Part shown: positions 7,789-16,080 of the stretch, piece by piece
How positions within the stretch are numbered: position 1 is the first letter of the stretch
Layout: the number at the start of each line of letters is the position of its first letter
Source of the DNA: Microbacterium sp. ACRRU
GTDB lineage: Bacteria; Actinomycetota; Actinomycetes; Actinomycetales; Microbacteriaceae
Direction of reading: 5' to 3'
NCBI RefSeq assembly: GCF_022346945.1
Contig: NZ_JAKRNI010000024.1
Coordinates: forward strand, 1-43,221
Length of the DNA: 43,221 nt
The notes under the pieces: generated by a model
The model's input: only the letters and a program-made list of their open reading frames with translations
Told to the model about the DNA's origin: nothing
The model's database searches: none
Program-made: the position numbers and the translations under genes

Positions 7789-9447
7789 ATGCCGATCGAC
7801 ACGCCTTCCCACCTCCCGCCCGTCCTCCGGCCGGAGCACCCGCCCCGCCGCGACCTGTCGGAGCTGGCCCGCCGTTTCGGCGAGCGCACCGTCGGCGATG
7901 TCGAGGGCACCGTGCTCACCGGCATCACCCTCGCGACCGCCGACCTGCGCGCCGGCGAGGCGTTCGTCGCCATTCGCGGCGTCCACCGGCACGGTGCGGA
8001 GTTCGCCGTGACGGCCGCCGAACGCGGTGCCGTCGCCGTGGTGACCGATGAGGACGGCGCCGCGATCGCCGCGTCGGCCGGTCTCCCCATCGTCGTCGTC
8101 GCCGACCCCCGGGCGCTCCTGGGGGATCTGTCCGCGTGGGTCTACGGCACGGGCCCGGGGGACGACCTCCCCCAGTTGCTCGCCACCACCGGAACCAATG
8201 GCAAGACGAGTGTGTCGCACCTGCTCGAGGGCATCCTGGAGCAGCTGGGCGTCGTCACGGGGCTCTCCTCGACCGCCGAACGCCACATCGCGGGCGAGGT
8301 CATCGTGTCGCGGCTCACCACCCCCGAGGCATCCGAGTTCCACGCCCTTCTCGCCCTCATGCGCGAGCGCGGCGTCGAGGCCGTGGCCGTGGAGGTGAGC
8401 GCCCAGGCACTCACACGTCACCGGGTCGACGGCCTGCTGTTCGACGTGGCGGGGTTCACCAATCTCACGCACGACCATCTCGACGACTACGCGGACATGC
8501 GCGAGTACTTCGAGGCCAAGCTGCCCCTGTTCCGTTCGGATCGCTCTCGCCGTGGCGTGGTGTGCCTGGACTCCCCCGCGGGTGCCGAGATCGCCGCGCG
8601 GGCCGACATCCCCGTCGTCACCATCGTGACCCCGGCGATCGCCGACGACCCCACGGCGGAGGCCGACTGGACGGTCGACATCGTCGACGAGCGTCAGGAG
8701 GGCACGGAGTTCACGCTCCGCGACCGCGGCGGCCGGTCCCTCACCACGGTGGTCCCCGTGATCGGGCGCCACATGGCCGCGAACGCGGGTCTCGCGATCG
8801 TCATGCTGCTCGAGGCGGGGCACGCGTGGGAGACGCTCGTCGCCGCGCTCGACGGCGGGCGCATCACGGCATCCCTGCCCGGCCGCACCCAGCTCGTGTC
8901 CGGCCCCGAGGGTCCCGCGGTGTACGTGGACTTCGGCCACTCCCCCGACGCGTTCGAGAAGACGCTCGCGGCGGTGCGTCGCGTGACGCCGGGCAAGGTC
9001 GTCATGCTCTTCGGCGCCGACGGCGACCGCGACGCGACCAAGCGCCACGACATGGGGCGCACGGCGGTCGAAGGCAGCGATGTGCTCATCGTCACCGACC
9101 ATCACCCCCGCCACGAAGACCCGGATGCCATCCGCGCGGTGCTCGTCGAGGGCGCCCGCCGCGCCCGGCCCGACGCCGAGATCCTCGAGTTCACCCCGCC
9201 GGAGCGCGCGATCCTCGAGGCCGTGAAGCTGGTCGGCGAGGGCGATGCGATCCTGTGGGCGGGGCCCGGTCACCAGGACTACCGCGACATCCGCGGCATC
9301 CGCACGCCGTACTCCGCGCGTGAGTTGTCGCGTCGTGCGCTTCGGGCCGCCGGCTGGTCCGTCCCCGACGCGCAGTGGCCCGTGCCCTACCCCGACGACC
9401 GCACTCCGTCGTCCGATCCCGAGCGACCGGTCGACTTCCCGGCCTGA
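7789..9447 (+). CDS. murE: MurE-type Mur ligase (UDP-MurNAc-tripeptide synthetase family)
   Basis: 552 residues from ATG 7789. Mur ligases add an amino acid to UDP-MurNAc-peptide with ATP in the cytoplasm; MurE adds the third residue. The N-terminal UDP-binding domain is followed by the ATP loop TGTNGKTS (134-141), FEAKLPLF with Lys244 at the carbamylated position, and DFGHSPDAFE in place of the usual DYAHTPDALE. The amino-acid selectivity motif, DNPR in DAP-adding enzymes, reads DHHPR (437-441). The gene lies outside any cell-wall cluster, between rseP and dxr. It could be a paralogue with another amino-acid preference; Microbacterium walls use Lys or Orn-type cross-links. Specificity is not decided by sequence alone. 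Confidence 0.85.
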   Translation: MPIDTPSHLPPVLRPEHPPRRDLSELARRFGERTVGDVEGTVLTGITLATADLRAGEAFVAIRGVHRHGAEFAVTAAERGAVAVVTDEDGAAIAASAGLPIVVVADPRALLGDLSAWVYGTGPGDDLPQLLATTGTNGKTSVSHLLEGILEQLGVVTGLSSTAERHIAGEVIVSRLTTPEASEFHALLALMRERGVEAVAVEVSAQALTRHRVDGLLFDVAGFTNLTHDHLDDYADMREYFEAKLPLFRSDRSRRGVVCLDSPAGAEIAARADIPVVTIVTPAIADDPTAEADWTVDIVDERQEGTEFTLRDRGGRSLTTVVPVIGRHMAANAGLAIVMLLEAGHAWETLVAALDGGRITASLPGRTQLVSGPEGPAVYVDFGHSPDAFEKTLAAVRRVTPGKVVMLFGADGDRDATKRHDMGRTAVEGSDVLIVTDHHPRHEDPDAIRAVLVEGARRARPDAEILEFTPPERAILEAVKLVGEGDAILWAGPGHQDYRDIRGIRTPYSARELSRRALRAAGWSVPDAQWPVPYPDDRTPSSDPERPVDFPA

Positions 9448-9478
9448 CACGGCGGTGCGACGTCGCGACGGCGGTCGC

Positions 9479-9549
9479 GCATAACTCCTGCGCCGCCGAC
9501 CGCATGCACGCGCGCTGGGCCGTGGCATCCCCCTCTGCCGGAGTCGTGC
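9479..9549. repeat. 71-bp paired-arm element, copy B (murE/dxr convergent gap)
   Basis: Left arm GCATAACTCCTGCG (9479-9492) and right arm TGCCGGAGTCGTGC (9536-9549) are inverted, matching at 10 of 14 positions, with exactly 43 bases between. This is the most degenerate copy. It lies in the 280-base gap 9448-9727, which contains no gene. Confidence 0.65.
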
Positions 9550-9584
9550 ACAGCCCGTTGCGCGCGCGCAGCCCGGGGACGCGC

Positions 9585-9655
9585 GCAGAAGTCCTGCAGG
9601 AGAGGCGCTGCGCGCGTTCGGGGACCCCGGTCCGCGGGGTGCGCAGGACTTGTGC
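9585..9655. repeat. 71-bp paired-arm element, copy C (murE/dxr convergent gap)
   Basis: Left arm GCAGAAGTCCTGCA (9585-9598) and right arm CGCAGGACTTGTGC (9642-9655) match at 12 of 14 positions with a 43-base spacer. Compared with copy A the C of ACTCC has become G on the left, and the right arm has changed to match (GGACT instead of GGAGT). That is a paired change that keeps complementarity. The spacer is unlike the other spacers and holds its own GC palindromes. Sequence from 9656 to 9727 shows no gene. Confidence 0.7.
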
Positions 9656-9727
9656 GCGCGGCCGGTGCAGCGGCGCGGACGAACGGACCCTCCGGACGTG
9701 CGCGCGCCGCCGGTGCGGCGGCTCCCG

Positions 9728-10810
9728 TCAGAGCGCGGCGATCACGTCGTCGGCGGTGCGGCGCGCCCAGGCCTCGGCTTCCGCGAGCGACTCGCGCGTG
9801 AGCGCCGCGGGTGCGTCATGACGTTCCACGACACGCTCGATGACATCCAGGATGCCGAGGAAGCTCAGGCGTCCCTCGTGGAACGCGTCGACGGCCTGCT
9901 CGTTCGCGGCGTTGAACACCGCGGGATACGTCCCGCCGGCGCGGCCGACGCGCTTGGCCAGAGCGACGGATCCGAACGCCTCCTCGTCGAGCGGCTCGAA
10001 CGTCCACTGGGTCGCTGTCGTCCAGTCCAGCGGCACGCCCACACCCGCGACGCGGTGCGGCCAGTCGAGCCCGAGCGAGATCGGCAACCGCATGTCGGGA
10101 GGCGACGCCTGCGCGATCGTCGAGCCGTCGACGAACTCGACCATCGAGTGCACGATCGACTGCGGGTGCACGACGACATCAATGCGCTCATAGGGCACGT
10201 CGAACAGCAGGTGCGCCTCGATGACCTCGAGCCCCTTGTTCACCAGGGTGGCGGAGTTCGTGGTGACCACGCGTCCCATGTCCCACGTCGGGTGGGCGAG
10301 GGCCTGCGCGGGGGTCACGTTCAGAAGCTGCGCGCGCGAACGTCCGCGGAAAGGACCCCCGGATGCCGTGAGGACGAGCCGCTGCACCTCGTCGGGCTCG
10401 CCCGACCGCAACGCTTGAGCGATGGCCGAGTGCTCGGAATCGACCGGGACGATCTGCCCGGGGGCCGCCAGACGAGTGACGAGGTCGCCCCCGACGATGA
10501 GCGACTCCTTGTTGGCGAGGGCCAACGTTCGCCCTTCTTCGAGCGCCGCGAGCGTGGGCCCGAGACCCACCGATCCGGTGATGCCGTTGAGCACGACGTC
10601 GGCGGGCACGTCCCGGACGAGCTGCTCCGCTTCGACCGCGCCCAGCGCGACCGCGTCGACGCCGAACTCCTCCGCCTGCGCCGCGACGCCCGCGCGATCG
10701 CTTCCGGCAGCCAGGCCCACGACCTCGAACCGGTCAGGGTTGGCCCGGATGACGTCGAGGGCCTGGGTGCCGATCGAACCGGTGGAGCCGAGGATGACGA
10801 CGCGACGCAT
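9728..10810 (-). CDS. dxr: 1-deoxy-D-xylulose-5-phosphate reductoisomerase
   Basis: 360 residues. Dxr (IspC) converts DXP to MEP with NADPH, the committed step of the MEP pathway; IspG at 2962-4113 acts later in the same route. The N-terminus has the nucleotide-binding [16 protein letters not shown]. The metal and substrate region has [33 protein letters not shown] and [20 protein letters not shown], then the C-terminal [12 protein letters not shown] 10810 is preceded at 6 bases by TAGGCT, so the transcript is predicted to be leaderless. The T of that -10 box is also the first base of the upstream FKBP gene's stop codon. Confidence 0.97.
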   Translation of the reverse strand: MRRVVILGSTGSIGTQALDVIRANPDRFEVVGLAAGSDRAGVAAQAEEFGVDAVALGAVEAEQLVRDVPADVVLNGITGSVGLGPTLAALEEGRTLALANKESLIVGGDLVTRLAAPGQIVPVDSEHSAIAQALRSGEPDEVQRLVLTASGGPFRGRSRAQLLNVTPAQALAHPTWDMGRVVTTNSATLVNKGLEVIEAHLLFDVPYERIDVVVHPQSIVHSMVEFVDGSTIAQASPPDMRLPISLGLDWPHRVAGVGVPLDWTTATQWTFEPLDEEAFGSVALAKRVGRAGGTYPAVFNAANEQAVDAFHEGRLSFLGILDVIERVVERHDAPAALTRESLAEAEAWARRTADDVIAAL

Positions 10811-10816
10811 CCGCTC

Positions 10817-10822
10817 AGCCTA
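10817..10822 (-). promoter_or_regulatory. -10 box TAGGCT of dxr, overlapping the FKBP stop codon
   Basis: TAGGCT (10822-10817) is followed by GAGCGG and ATG at 10810. Its first three bases are the TAG stop of the FKBP gene. The -35 region therefore lies inside coding sequence. Confidence 0.6.
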
Positions 10823-11785
10823 CTGAGCGGGCGCCGCCGCGTGCTGAACGCCGAGGATGTCGACGACGAAGACGAGCGGGGCATTTGCCGGGATGTCGCC
10901 CTGACCCGCCTCGCCGTATCCGTCGGAGGCCGGCATCACGACGACGACCTGCGAGCCGACGGTCTGACCCTCGAGGGCCTTGCGGAATCCGGGAACCACA
11001 CCGGTGGTGGCGAACTCTGCCGGAGTGCCGCGTTCCCAGCTCGAGTCGAAGACCGTTCCGTCGTCGTAGAGCGCGCCGGTGTACTGCACGATCACCTGGT
11101 CGCCCGGGTTGACGACGTCGCCGTCGCCCTTGCGCAGGTTCTCGACCCGCGTCTCAGAGGGAGCGGGGGCGTCGGGCATGGTGATGGTGGGCGCGCCGTC
11201 GTCGCCGAAGGTGACGGTCGGCATCCCCTCCGCGGGCTCGACCTCGGCGCCGTCGGCACGGGTGGGGAGCTCCTCGAGCGCGTCCGCGACGAGGATGAAC
11301 GCCGGCGACCCCTCGCCGAGCGCTCCGGCGGGGAAGGCCGACACGGTGCGCGACCCGATGGTGGCGCACTCGAGCGCGGCGCCGAAGATCTGCTGCGACG
11401 AGATCAGGGTGTCCATGCCGTCGGGGGCAGTGGTCTGCGTCTCGAGCTGCACCTCGCCCGTGGCGGCGTCGACGAGCGTGAAGTTGGCCCGCAGGACGTC
11501 ACCTGAGCGGACCTGCTCGCCCGACCCCTCGACGAGAGTGGTGCGCTCGAGGCCGGCGGGTGCATACCCGTCGGGCAGGGTCACCTCGACCTTTCCGCGG
11601 AAGTCGCCCGACACCTGCACGTCGTCCGAGACCGCCCCCTGCGACAACGCACTCTGACACTGACCGGCGTCCGCCGAGCCACTGGCATCCGGGGTCGGGC
11701 TCTCGTCCGACGAGCCGCTGCACCCGGCCAGGAGCAGGACCGCGGCGGCGGCGACGGACAGGGAAGCGATCGGGCGGATGCGCAC
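10820..11785 (-). CDS. FKBP-type peptidyl-prolyl cis-trans isomerase, lipoprotein
   Basis: 321 residues. The N-terminus is a lipoprotein signal (VRIRPIASLS, hydrophobic run, LLAGC with Cys22), so the mature protein is lipid-anchored outside the membrane. A Ser/Asp-rich linker follows. The last 100 residues are an FKBP domain: GDQVIVQYTGALYDDGTVFD, VVPGFRKALEGQTVGSQVVV and PANAPLVFVVDILGV. The middle region (about 45-180) looks like a second, degenerate FKBP-like domain. It should assist folding of exported proteins by proline isomerisation. GTG 11785 is chosen because GAGAGG lies 6 bases upstream and because earlier starts would lengthen the signal peptide oddly. Confidence 0.9.
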   Translation of the reverse strand: MRIRPIASLSVAAAAVLLLAGCSGSSDESPTPDASGSADAGQCQSALSQGAVSDDVQVSGDFRGKVEVTLPDGYAPAGLERTTLVEGSGEQVRSGDVLRANFTLVDAATGEVQLETQTTAPDGMDTLISSQQIFGAALECATIGSRTVSAFPAGALGEGSPAFILVADALEELPTRADGAEVEPAEGMPTVTFGDDGAPTITMPDAPAPSETRVENLRKGDGDVVNPGDQVIVQYTGALYDDGTVFDSSWERGTPAEFATTGVVPGFRKALEGQTVGSQVVVVMPASDGYGEAGQGDIPANAPLVFVVDILGVQHAAAPAQ

Positions 11786-11884
11786 GGCAGACCTCTCGAA
11801 GACGACGGGGAACCGGTCCATCATCCCCCATCGGCCTTTGCCGCCGCTGAGAGCCCCATGCGCGGCGGCGCATGCGGTGCACAG

Positions 11885-11890
11885 TAGCCT
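11885..11890 (+). promoter_or_regulatory. -10 box TAGCCT, predicted leaderless promoter of the plsC-like gene
   Basis: TAGCCT is followed by CGACGG and GTG at 11897, again 6 bases, with no Shine-Dalgarno sequence. Confidence 0.55.
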
Positions 11891-11896
11891 CGACGG

Positions 11897-12646
11897 GTGA
11901 GTTCCGACGATCCGGGCGGCACCCCCGCCGTCCCCCCGAAGCAGATGGGCGCGGCCTACGGCCTCGGGCGCTTCTTCATCGCCCCGCTCGCGCGCGCCGT
12001 GTACCGCCCCCGTGTCGAGGGACGCGACAACGTCCCGCGCACGGGGCCGGTCATCTTCGCCAGCAACCACCTCTCCTTCATCGACTCCGTCGCCATCCCG
12101 GTCGCCTCCCCCCGCCCGGTGCACTTCCTGGCCAAGTCGGCCTACTTCGAGAAGTGGGCGTCGCGGCAGTTCTTCACCGCGATCGGAGCCATTCCCGTCG
12201 AGCGCGGCGCCGGTCAGGCCGCCCTCGACGCACTCGACCAGCAGCGCGCGCTGCTCGAGGACGGGCGGGCCGTGGCGCTGTACCCGGAGGGGACGCGTTC
12301 GCTCGACGGGCGTCTCTACAAGGGCCGCACGGGTGTCGCCTTCCTCGCCCTCCAGACCGGAGCGCCCGTCGTTCCGGTGGGGCTGATCGGTACCGACAAG
12401 GTAATGCCGGTGGGCGCGAAGATCCCCACGACGAAGGAGCGCATCACGGTGCGTTTCGGGGCCCCGCTCGACCTGTCCCCGCACGGCGCCGCCACCTCGG
12501 GACGCGCTCGGCGCGGAGCCACGGACGAGATCATGGCCGCCATTCACGCGCTCAGTGAGCAGGAGCTCGCTCACGCCTACAACGAGGTCCCCGCGCAGAA
12601 TCCCCTCGAACGCATCAAGCAGGTCCTTCCGCACGAACGCATGTGA
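11897..12646 (+). CDS. 1-acyl-sn-glycerol-3-phosphate acyltransferase family protein
   Basis: 249 residues. PlsC-family enzymes transfer an acyl chain to lysophosphatidic acid at the membrane. Motif I is NHLSFID (catalytic His and Asp), the glycerol-3-phosphate-binding region includes GAIPVERGA, and motif III is YPEGTRS, followed by GVAFLALQTGAPVVPVGLIG. The GTG start is fixed by the -10 box 6 bases upstream. It is divergent from the FKBP gene. Many actinobacteria have several PlsC paralogues, so the exact acceptor is not certain. Confidence 0.9.
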   Translation: MSSDDPGGTPAVPPKQMGAAYGLGRFFIAPLARAVYRPRVEGRDNVPRTGPVIFASNHLSFIDSVAIPVASPRPVHFLAKSAYFEKWASRQFFTAIGAIPVERGAGQAALDALDQQRALLEDGRAVALYPEGTRSLDGRLYKGRTGVAFLALQTGAPVVPVGLIGTDKVMPVGAKIPTTKERITVRFGAPLDLSPHGAATSGRARRGATDEIMAAIHALSEQELAHAYNEVPAQNPLERIKQVLPHERM

Positions 12647-12656
12647 CCAAGTGCCC

Positions 12657-12685
12657 TTGACGTGGAGCCTCGCGGCGAGCAGGGT
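12657..12685 (+). promoter_or_regulatory. Promoter of dhaKLM (TTGACG - 17 - CAGGGT)
   Basis: TTGACG (12657-12662) and CAGGGT (12680-12685) are separated by 17 bases, predicting a start near 12692 and an untranslated leader of about 40 bases. The spacer contains an 11-base palindrome, CTCGCGGCGAG (12669-12679), that could bind a regulator. Confidence 0.55.
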
Positions 12686-12733
12686 CTGAAGAAGCGGGCC
12701 CGAACCCGCCGCAGCCACGACGAGGAGGCACCC

Positions 12734-13729
12734 GTGAAGAAATTCGTGAACGACCCGGCTGACGTGCTGGCAGAGGCTCTGCGCGGCATCCACGCGGCTC
12801 ATCCCGATCTGCGCGTCGACATGGACAATCGCGTCATCGCGCGCGCCGAGCCGACGCCGGCGGGCAAGGTCGCGCTCGTCTCCGGCGGCGGCTCCGGCCA
12901 CGAGCCGATGCACGGCGGATTCGTCGGGCGCGGAATGCTCGACGCGGCAGCTGCCGGCGAGGTGTTCACCTCCCCCACCCCCGACCAGGTGCTCGCGGCG
13001 ACCCAGGCCGTGGACTCCGGCGCCGGCGTCCTGCACATCGTGAAGAACTACACCGGCGACGTGCTCAACTTCGAGATGGCCGCCGAGCTGGCCGCAGCCG
13101 AGGGCGTGCGGGTGGAGTCGGTGGTCGTCGCCGACGATGTCGCGGTGCAGGACTCCACCTGGACGGCCGGCCGCCGCGGCACGGGCACGACCGTGATCCT
13201 CGAGAAGATCGTCGGCGCCCTGGCCGAGGAGGGTGCCGACCTGGATGCCGTCGCCGCACTGGCCCGACGAGTGTCCGCCGCAGGACGGTCGATGGGCGTC
13301 GCCCTGACCAGCTGCACGGTTCCCGCCGTCGGCCACCCCACGTTCGAGCTTCCGGAAGACGAGATGGAGGTCGGGGTCGGCATCCACGGTGAGCCCGGCC
13401 GCACGCGCGTGAAGCTCGCCACCGCGCACGAGGTGGCCGGGCTCCTGGTCGACCCGATCGTGCACGATTTCGGCGAGCCGGTCGGCGACGCGATCGTGCT
13501 GCTCTCGGGCCTCGGCGGGACGCCTCTCATCGAGCAATACCTCTTGTACGGCGAGATCGCCCCTCGACTGGCAGAGGCGGGCGTCGACGTGAAGAGGGTT
13601 CTGATCGGCGACTACATCACGAGCCTCGACATGGCGGGGGCGTCGCTGACCGTCGTGAAGGCGGACGACGAGATGCTGCGTCTGTGGGACGCGCCCGTGG
13701 TCACGCCCGGCCTGCGGTGGGGCGCATGA
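12734..13729 (+). CDS. dhaK: PTS-dependent dihydroxyacetone kinase, subunit DhaK
   Basis: 331 residues. DhaK binds dihydroxyacetone covalently through a histidine, and DhaL-ADP then phosphorylates it to DHAP. Seen: GGGSGHEP (51-58) in the substrate pocket, LHIVKNYTGDVLNFEMA, and GIHGEPG with His218 as the substrate-binding histidine. The GTG start at 12734 has GAGGAGG five bases upstream. The stop overlaps the dhaL start (ATGA at 13726). With dhaL and dhaM it forms a compact operon that depends on PTS phosphate rather than ATP. Confidence 0.96.
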   Translation: MKKFVNDPADVLAEALRGIHAAHPDLRVDMDNRVIARAEPTPAGKVALVSGGGSGHEPMHGGFVGRGMLDAAAAGEVFTSPTPDQVLAATQAVDSGAGVLHIVKNYTGDVLNFEMAAELAAAEGVRVESVVVADDVAVQDSTWTAGRRGTGTTVILEKIVGALAEEGADLDAVAALARRVSAAGRSMGVALTSCTVPAVGHPTFELPEDEMEVGVGIHGEPGRTRVKLATAHEVAGLLVDPIVHDFGEPVGDAIVLLSGLGGTPLIEQYLLYGEIAPRLAEAGVDVKRVLIGDYITSLDMAGASLTVVKADDEMLRLWDAPVVTPGLRWGA

Positions 13730-14361
13730 GCGACACGGTCTCGACCGCCGACCTCATTGCCTGGATCCGGACGTTCCGGGATGCCGTGCAGGAACACCGT
13801 GACGAGCTGACCGCGCTCGACTCCGCGATCGGCGACGCCGACCACGGCTCGAACATGGCGCGGGGCCTCGACGCGGTCGTCGCCAAGCTCGACCCGCCGC
13901 CCTCGTCCGCCCCCGATCTGTTCAAGGTCGTGGGGATGACCCTGGTCTCGTCGGTGGGAGGTGCCAGCGGCCCGCTCTACGGGACGTTCTTCCTCCGCAT
14001 GGGGCCGGTCCTCACCGGTGAGATGGATGCCGCCGCCCTCGGCGCGGCGCTGCGGGCCGGCGCCGAGGGGGTCGTCGCCCGCGGGCGCGCGGAACCCGGC
14101 GACAAGACGATGATCGACGCGCAGATGCCTGCCCTGAGCGCGTGGGACGACGCGGTGACCGCGGGGAAGGGCGTCGCTGAGGCGGCGGCAGCGGCCGCCA
14201 CAGCCGCCGCCGCAGGGCGCGACGACACCGAGCCGCTCGTCGCGCGGAAAGGTCGGGCGAGCTACCTCGGCGAGCGGAGTGCGGGCCACATCGATCCGGG
14301 GGCGGCCTCCTCGGCGTTGCTCTTCCGTGCCCTCAGCGACGCTCTGGCGGCGCGCGGGTGA
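13726..14361 (+). CDS. dhaL: Dihydroxyacetone kinase, ADP-binding subunit DhaL
   Basis: 211 residues. DhaL holds a permanently bound ADP that DhaM rephosphorylates and that donates phosphate to dihydroxyacetone on DhaK. The Mg-nucleotide site shows as GDADHGSNM (Asp37, Asp39, His40), and GGASGPLYGTFF and GDKTMIDA follow as in the family. The ATG overlaps the dhaK stop by ATGA, and the stop overlaps the dhaM start by GTGA, so all three subunits are translationally coupled. Confidence 0.96.
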   Translation: MSDTVSTADLIAWIRTFRDAVQEHRDELTALDSAIGDADHGSNMARGLDAVVAKLDPPPSSAPDLFKVVGMTLVSSVGGASGPLYGTFFLRMGPVLTGEMDAAALGAALRAGAEGVVARGRAEPGDKTMIDAQMPALSAWDDAVTAGKGVAEAAAAAATAAAAGRDDTEPLVARKGRASYLGERSAGHIDPGAASSALLFRALSDALAARG

Positions 14362-15080
14362 TCGGCATCGTCGCGGTCTCGCACAGCCGTCCGCTCGCCG
14401 TGGCCGCAGTCGATCTGGCCCTGCAGATGGGTGGTGACGCTCCCCCGACCGTGCGCATCGCCGCGGGCGGCCCCGACGGCGACCTGGGGACGGATGCCAC
14501 CGCCATCGCCGAGGCCCTCGCCGAGGCGGACTCGGGTGACGGCGTCCTCGTGCTGATGGACCTGGGGTCGGCCCTGCTCAGCGCCGAGATGGCGCGGGAG
14601 TTCACCGCCGATCCCGATCGCGTCGTCCTGAGTCCGGCACCCTTCGTGGAGGGTCTGGTGAGCGCGGTCGTGACCGCCGCGGGCGGCGCGACGCTGGCCG
14701 ACACCGCCGCCGAGGTCGCTCGCGCCGCGGATGCCAAGCGGGCTCAGCTCGGGGCGACGGAACCGGACGCGCCCACGGCGGTGGCCGCAGAACCCGCGAG
14801 CGGGCAACTGTCGTTCGAGACCACCGTCATCAATCCGTCGGGCCTCCACGCGCGCCCGGCGGCGACGTTCGTGAAGGCCGCGTCGCGCTACGACGCCGAC
14901 GTGCAGATCACGGATCTGGACGGTGGAGCGCAGCCGGTCTCGGCCCGGAGCCTCCTCGCCCTGATGTCCCTCGGCGTCCGCCAGGGTGCCCGCGTGCGCG
15001 TGACGGCCACCGGGCCGCAGGCGCGGGACGCTCTCGCCGAACTCCGGAGTCTGATCGACGACGGCTTCGGCGAGGTCTGA
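14358..15080 (+). CDS. dhaM: DhaM phosphotransfer subunit: EIIA-Man-like domain fused to HPr
   Basis: 240 residues. Residues 1-125 are the EIIA-Man-type domain (GIVAVSHSRPLAVAAVDLA, with His9 as the phosphorylation site; LVLMDLGSAL). After a linker, residues 150-240 are a complete HPr domain with SGLHARPAATFV (His164) and SARSLLALMSLGV. DhaM passes phosphate from the PTS to DhaL-ADP. The enterobacterial form also carries an enzyme I-like piece; here only HPr is fused, so general enzyme I must supply phosphate. The GTG start overlaps the dhaL stop. Confidence 0.94.
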   Translation: MIGIVAVSHSRPLAVAAVDLALQMGGDAPPTVRIAAGGPDGDLGTDATAIAEALAEADSGDGVLVLMDLGSALLSAEMAREFTADPDRVVLSPAPFVEGLVSAVVTAAGGATLADTAAEVARAADAKRAQLGATEPDAPTAVAAEPASGQLSFETTVINPSGLHARPAATFVKAASRYDADVQITDLDGGAQPVSARSLLALMSLGVRQGARVRVTATGPQARDALAELRSLIDDGFGEV

Positions 15081-15110
15081 GGCTGCTCAGCGCGTGACGC
15101 TGAGCAGCCT
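15080..15110. terminator. Bidirectional terminator-like hairpin between dhaM and the SorC-type regulator
   Basis: AGGCTGCTCAGCG (15080-15092) and CGCTGAGCAGCCT (15098-15110) form 13 perfect pairs with a 5-base loop. The hairpin starts on the last base of dhaM and covers the stop and last codons of the convergent regulator gene, so it is at once coding sequence and 3' structure. There is no strong U-run on either side. Confidence 0.7.
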
Positions 15111-16052
15111 TCGGGCGAGGGCCTCCTCGACGACGAGCTCGGTGATGAGCCTCGCGGCGAGTGCGCCGCGCAGGGCGTCGAGCTTGGAGAGGCTGGACAC
15201 GACGCAGAACCGTCGCGGGATGCGTCGCACGGTGTCGAGGTCGGGCCCGCTGGAGCGGGCGTTGAGTTCGGGGATGTCGCACGACCCGTCCACGCGGTAG
15301 AACACCGTCGCGCAGTCGCCCACAATGCCCTCGCGCTCGATGATCGAGCGGTCGCGCTCGTCGAAGTAGTCGCCGCTGTAGACGTGCGAGGGGACCTCAG
15401 CATGGGGAGAGCCGAGACCGAAGACGAACAGCCCCACGCGCTGCTGGATCTCGAGCACCGAACGAACCGAGCGTTCGCGCCACATCGCCTGCTTCGTGCG
15501 CGGGTCGTCGAACAGCGCCGGAACCGGGAACTGGTGCACCGACGACGACCAGGCGGCCCCGAACCGCGAGAGGATCTCGCCGGCGTACGGGATGCCGGAG
15601 GTGCGGAGGTTGGCGGCCCCGTTCATCTGCACGATGTGGGTGTCGTGGACGTCCTTCGACGGCACGTGCCGGCCGATCGCCGACAGCGTCGATCCCCAGG
15701 CGATGCCGACCGTCATGGAGGACTCGATCCGTTCGGCGAGGATGCGCGCGGCGGTCAGCGCGGTGCGCTCCAGGCGCTCAGCCTCGGAGGTGCGCGCGGG
15801 CGTGGGCACGACGTGCGCCGTGATGCCGAATCGATCGGCGATGCGCTGGGCCATCTGGCCGCGCGCATCGTCGGGCGGACTGATCGAGATCGTCACGAGG
15901 CCCACGTCGCGCGCGTGCTGCAGTAGCCGGGACACCGACGACCGCGAGACGCGCATCTCGTGGGCGATGGCATCCATCGTCAGGTCCTGCATGTAGTACA
16001 ACTGGGCGGCGCGCAGGGCGTCGCGCGAGCGCTCCTCGGTCTGCGTCGTCAT
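15087..16052 (-). CDS. SorC/DeoR-family sugar-binding transcriptional regulator
   Basis: 321 residues. The N-terminal helix-turn-helix is at about 18-48 (YMQDLTMDAIAHEMRVSRSS, VSRLLQHARDVGLV). The rest is the sugar-phosphate-binding domain typical of SorC/DeoR regulators (TVGIAWGSTLSAIGRHVPS, VQMNGAANL, GIVGDCATVFY). It sits between dhaKLM and glpD, so the likely effector is a phosphorylated C3 compound such as DHAP or glycerol-3-phosphate. The ATG at 16052 has GAAAGGG six bases upstream. The palindrome at 16081-16115, between it and glpD, is its probable operator and would allow autoregulation. Confidence 0.9.
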   Translation of the reverse strand: MTTQTEERSRDALRAAQLYYMQDLTMDAIAHEMRVSRSSVSRLLQHARDVGLVTISISPPDDARGQMAQRIADRFGITAHVVPTPARTSEAERLERTALTAARILAERIESSMTVGIAWGSTLSAIGRHVPSKDVHDTHIVQMNGAANLRTSGIPYAGEILSRFGAAWSSSVHQFPVPALFDDPRTKQAMWRERSVRSVLEIQQRVGLFVFGLGSPHAEVPSHVYSGDYFDERDRSIIEREGIVGDCATVFYRVDGSCDIPELNARSSGPDLDTVRRIPRRFCVVSSLSKLDALRGALAARLITELVVEEALARRLLSVTR

Positions 16053-16080
16053 GGTCGGCCCTTTCGTGCAGAGCCCATTC

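Noticed and set aside
6309..9655. 71-bp elements as copies of one MITE with terminal inverted repeats
   Set aside because: Spacer sequences at different loci do not resemble each other, which recent copying of one element would require. Not fully excluded for old copies.
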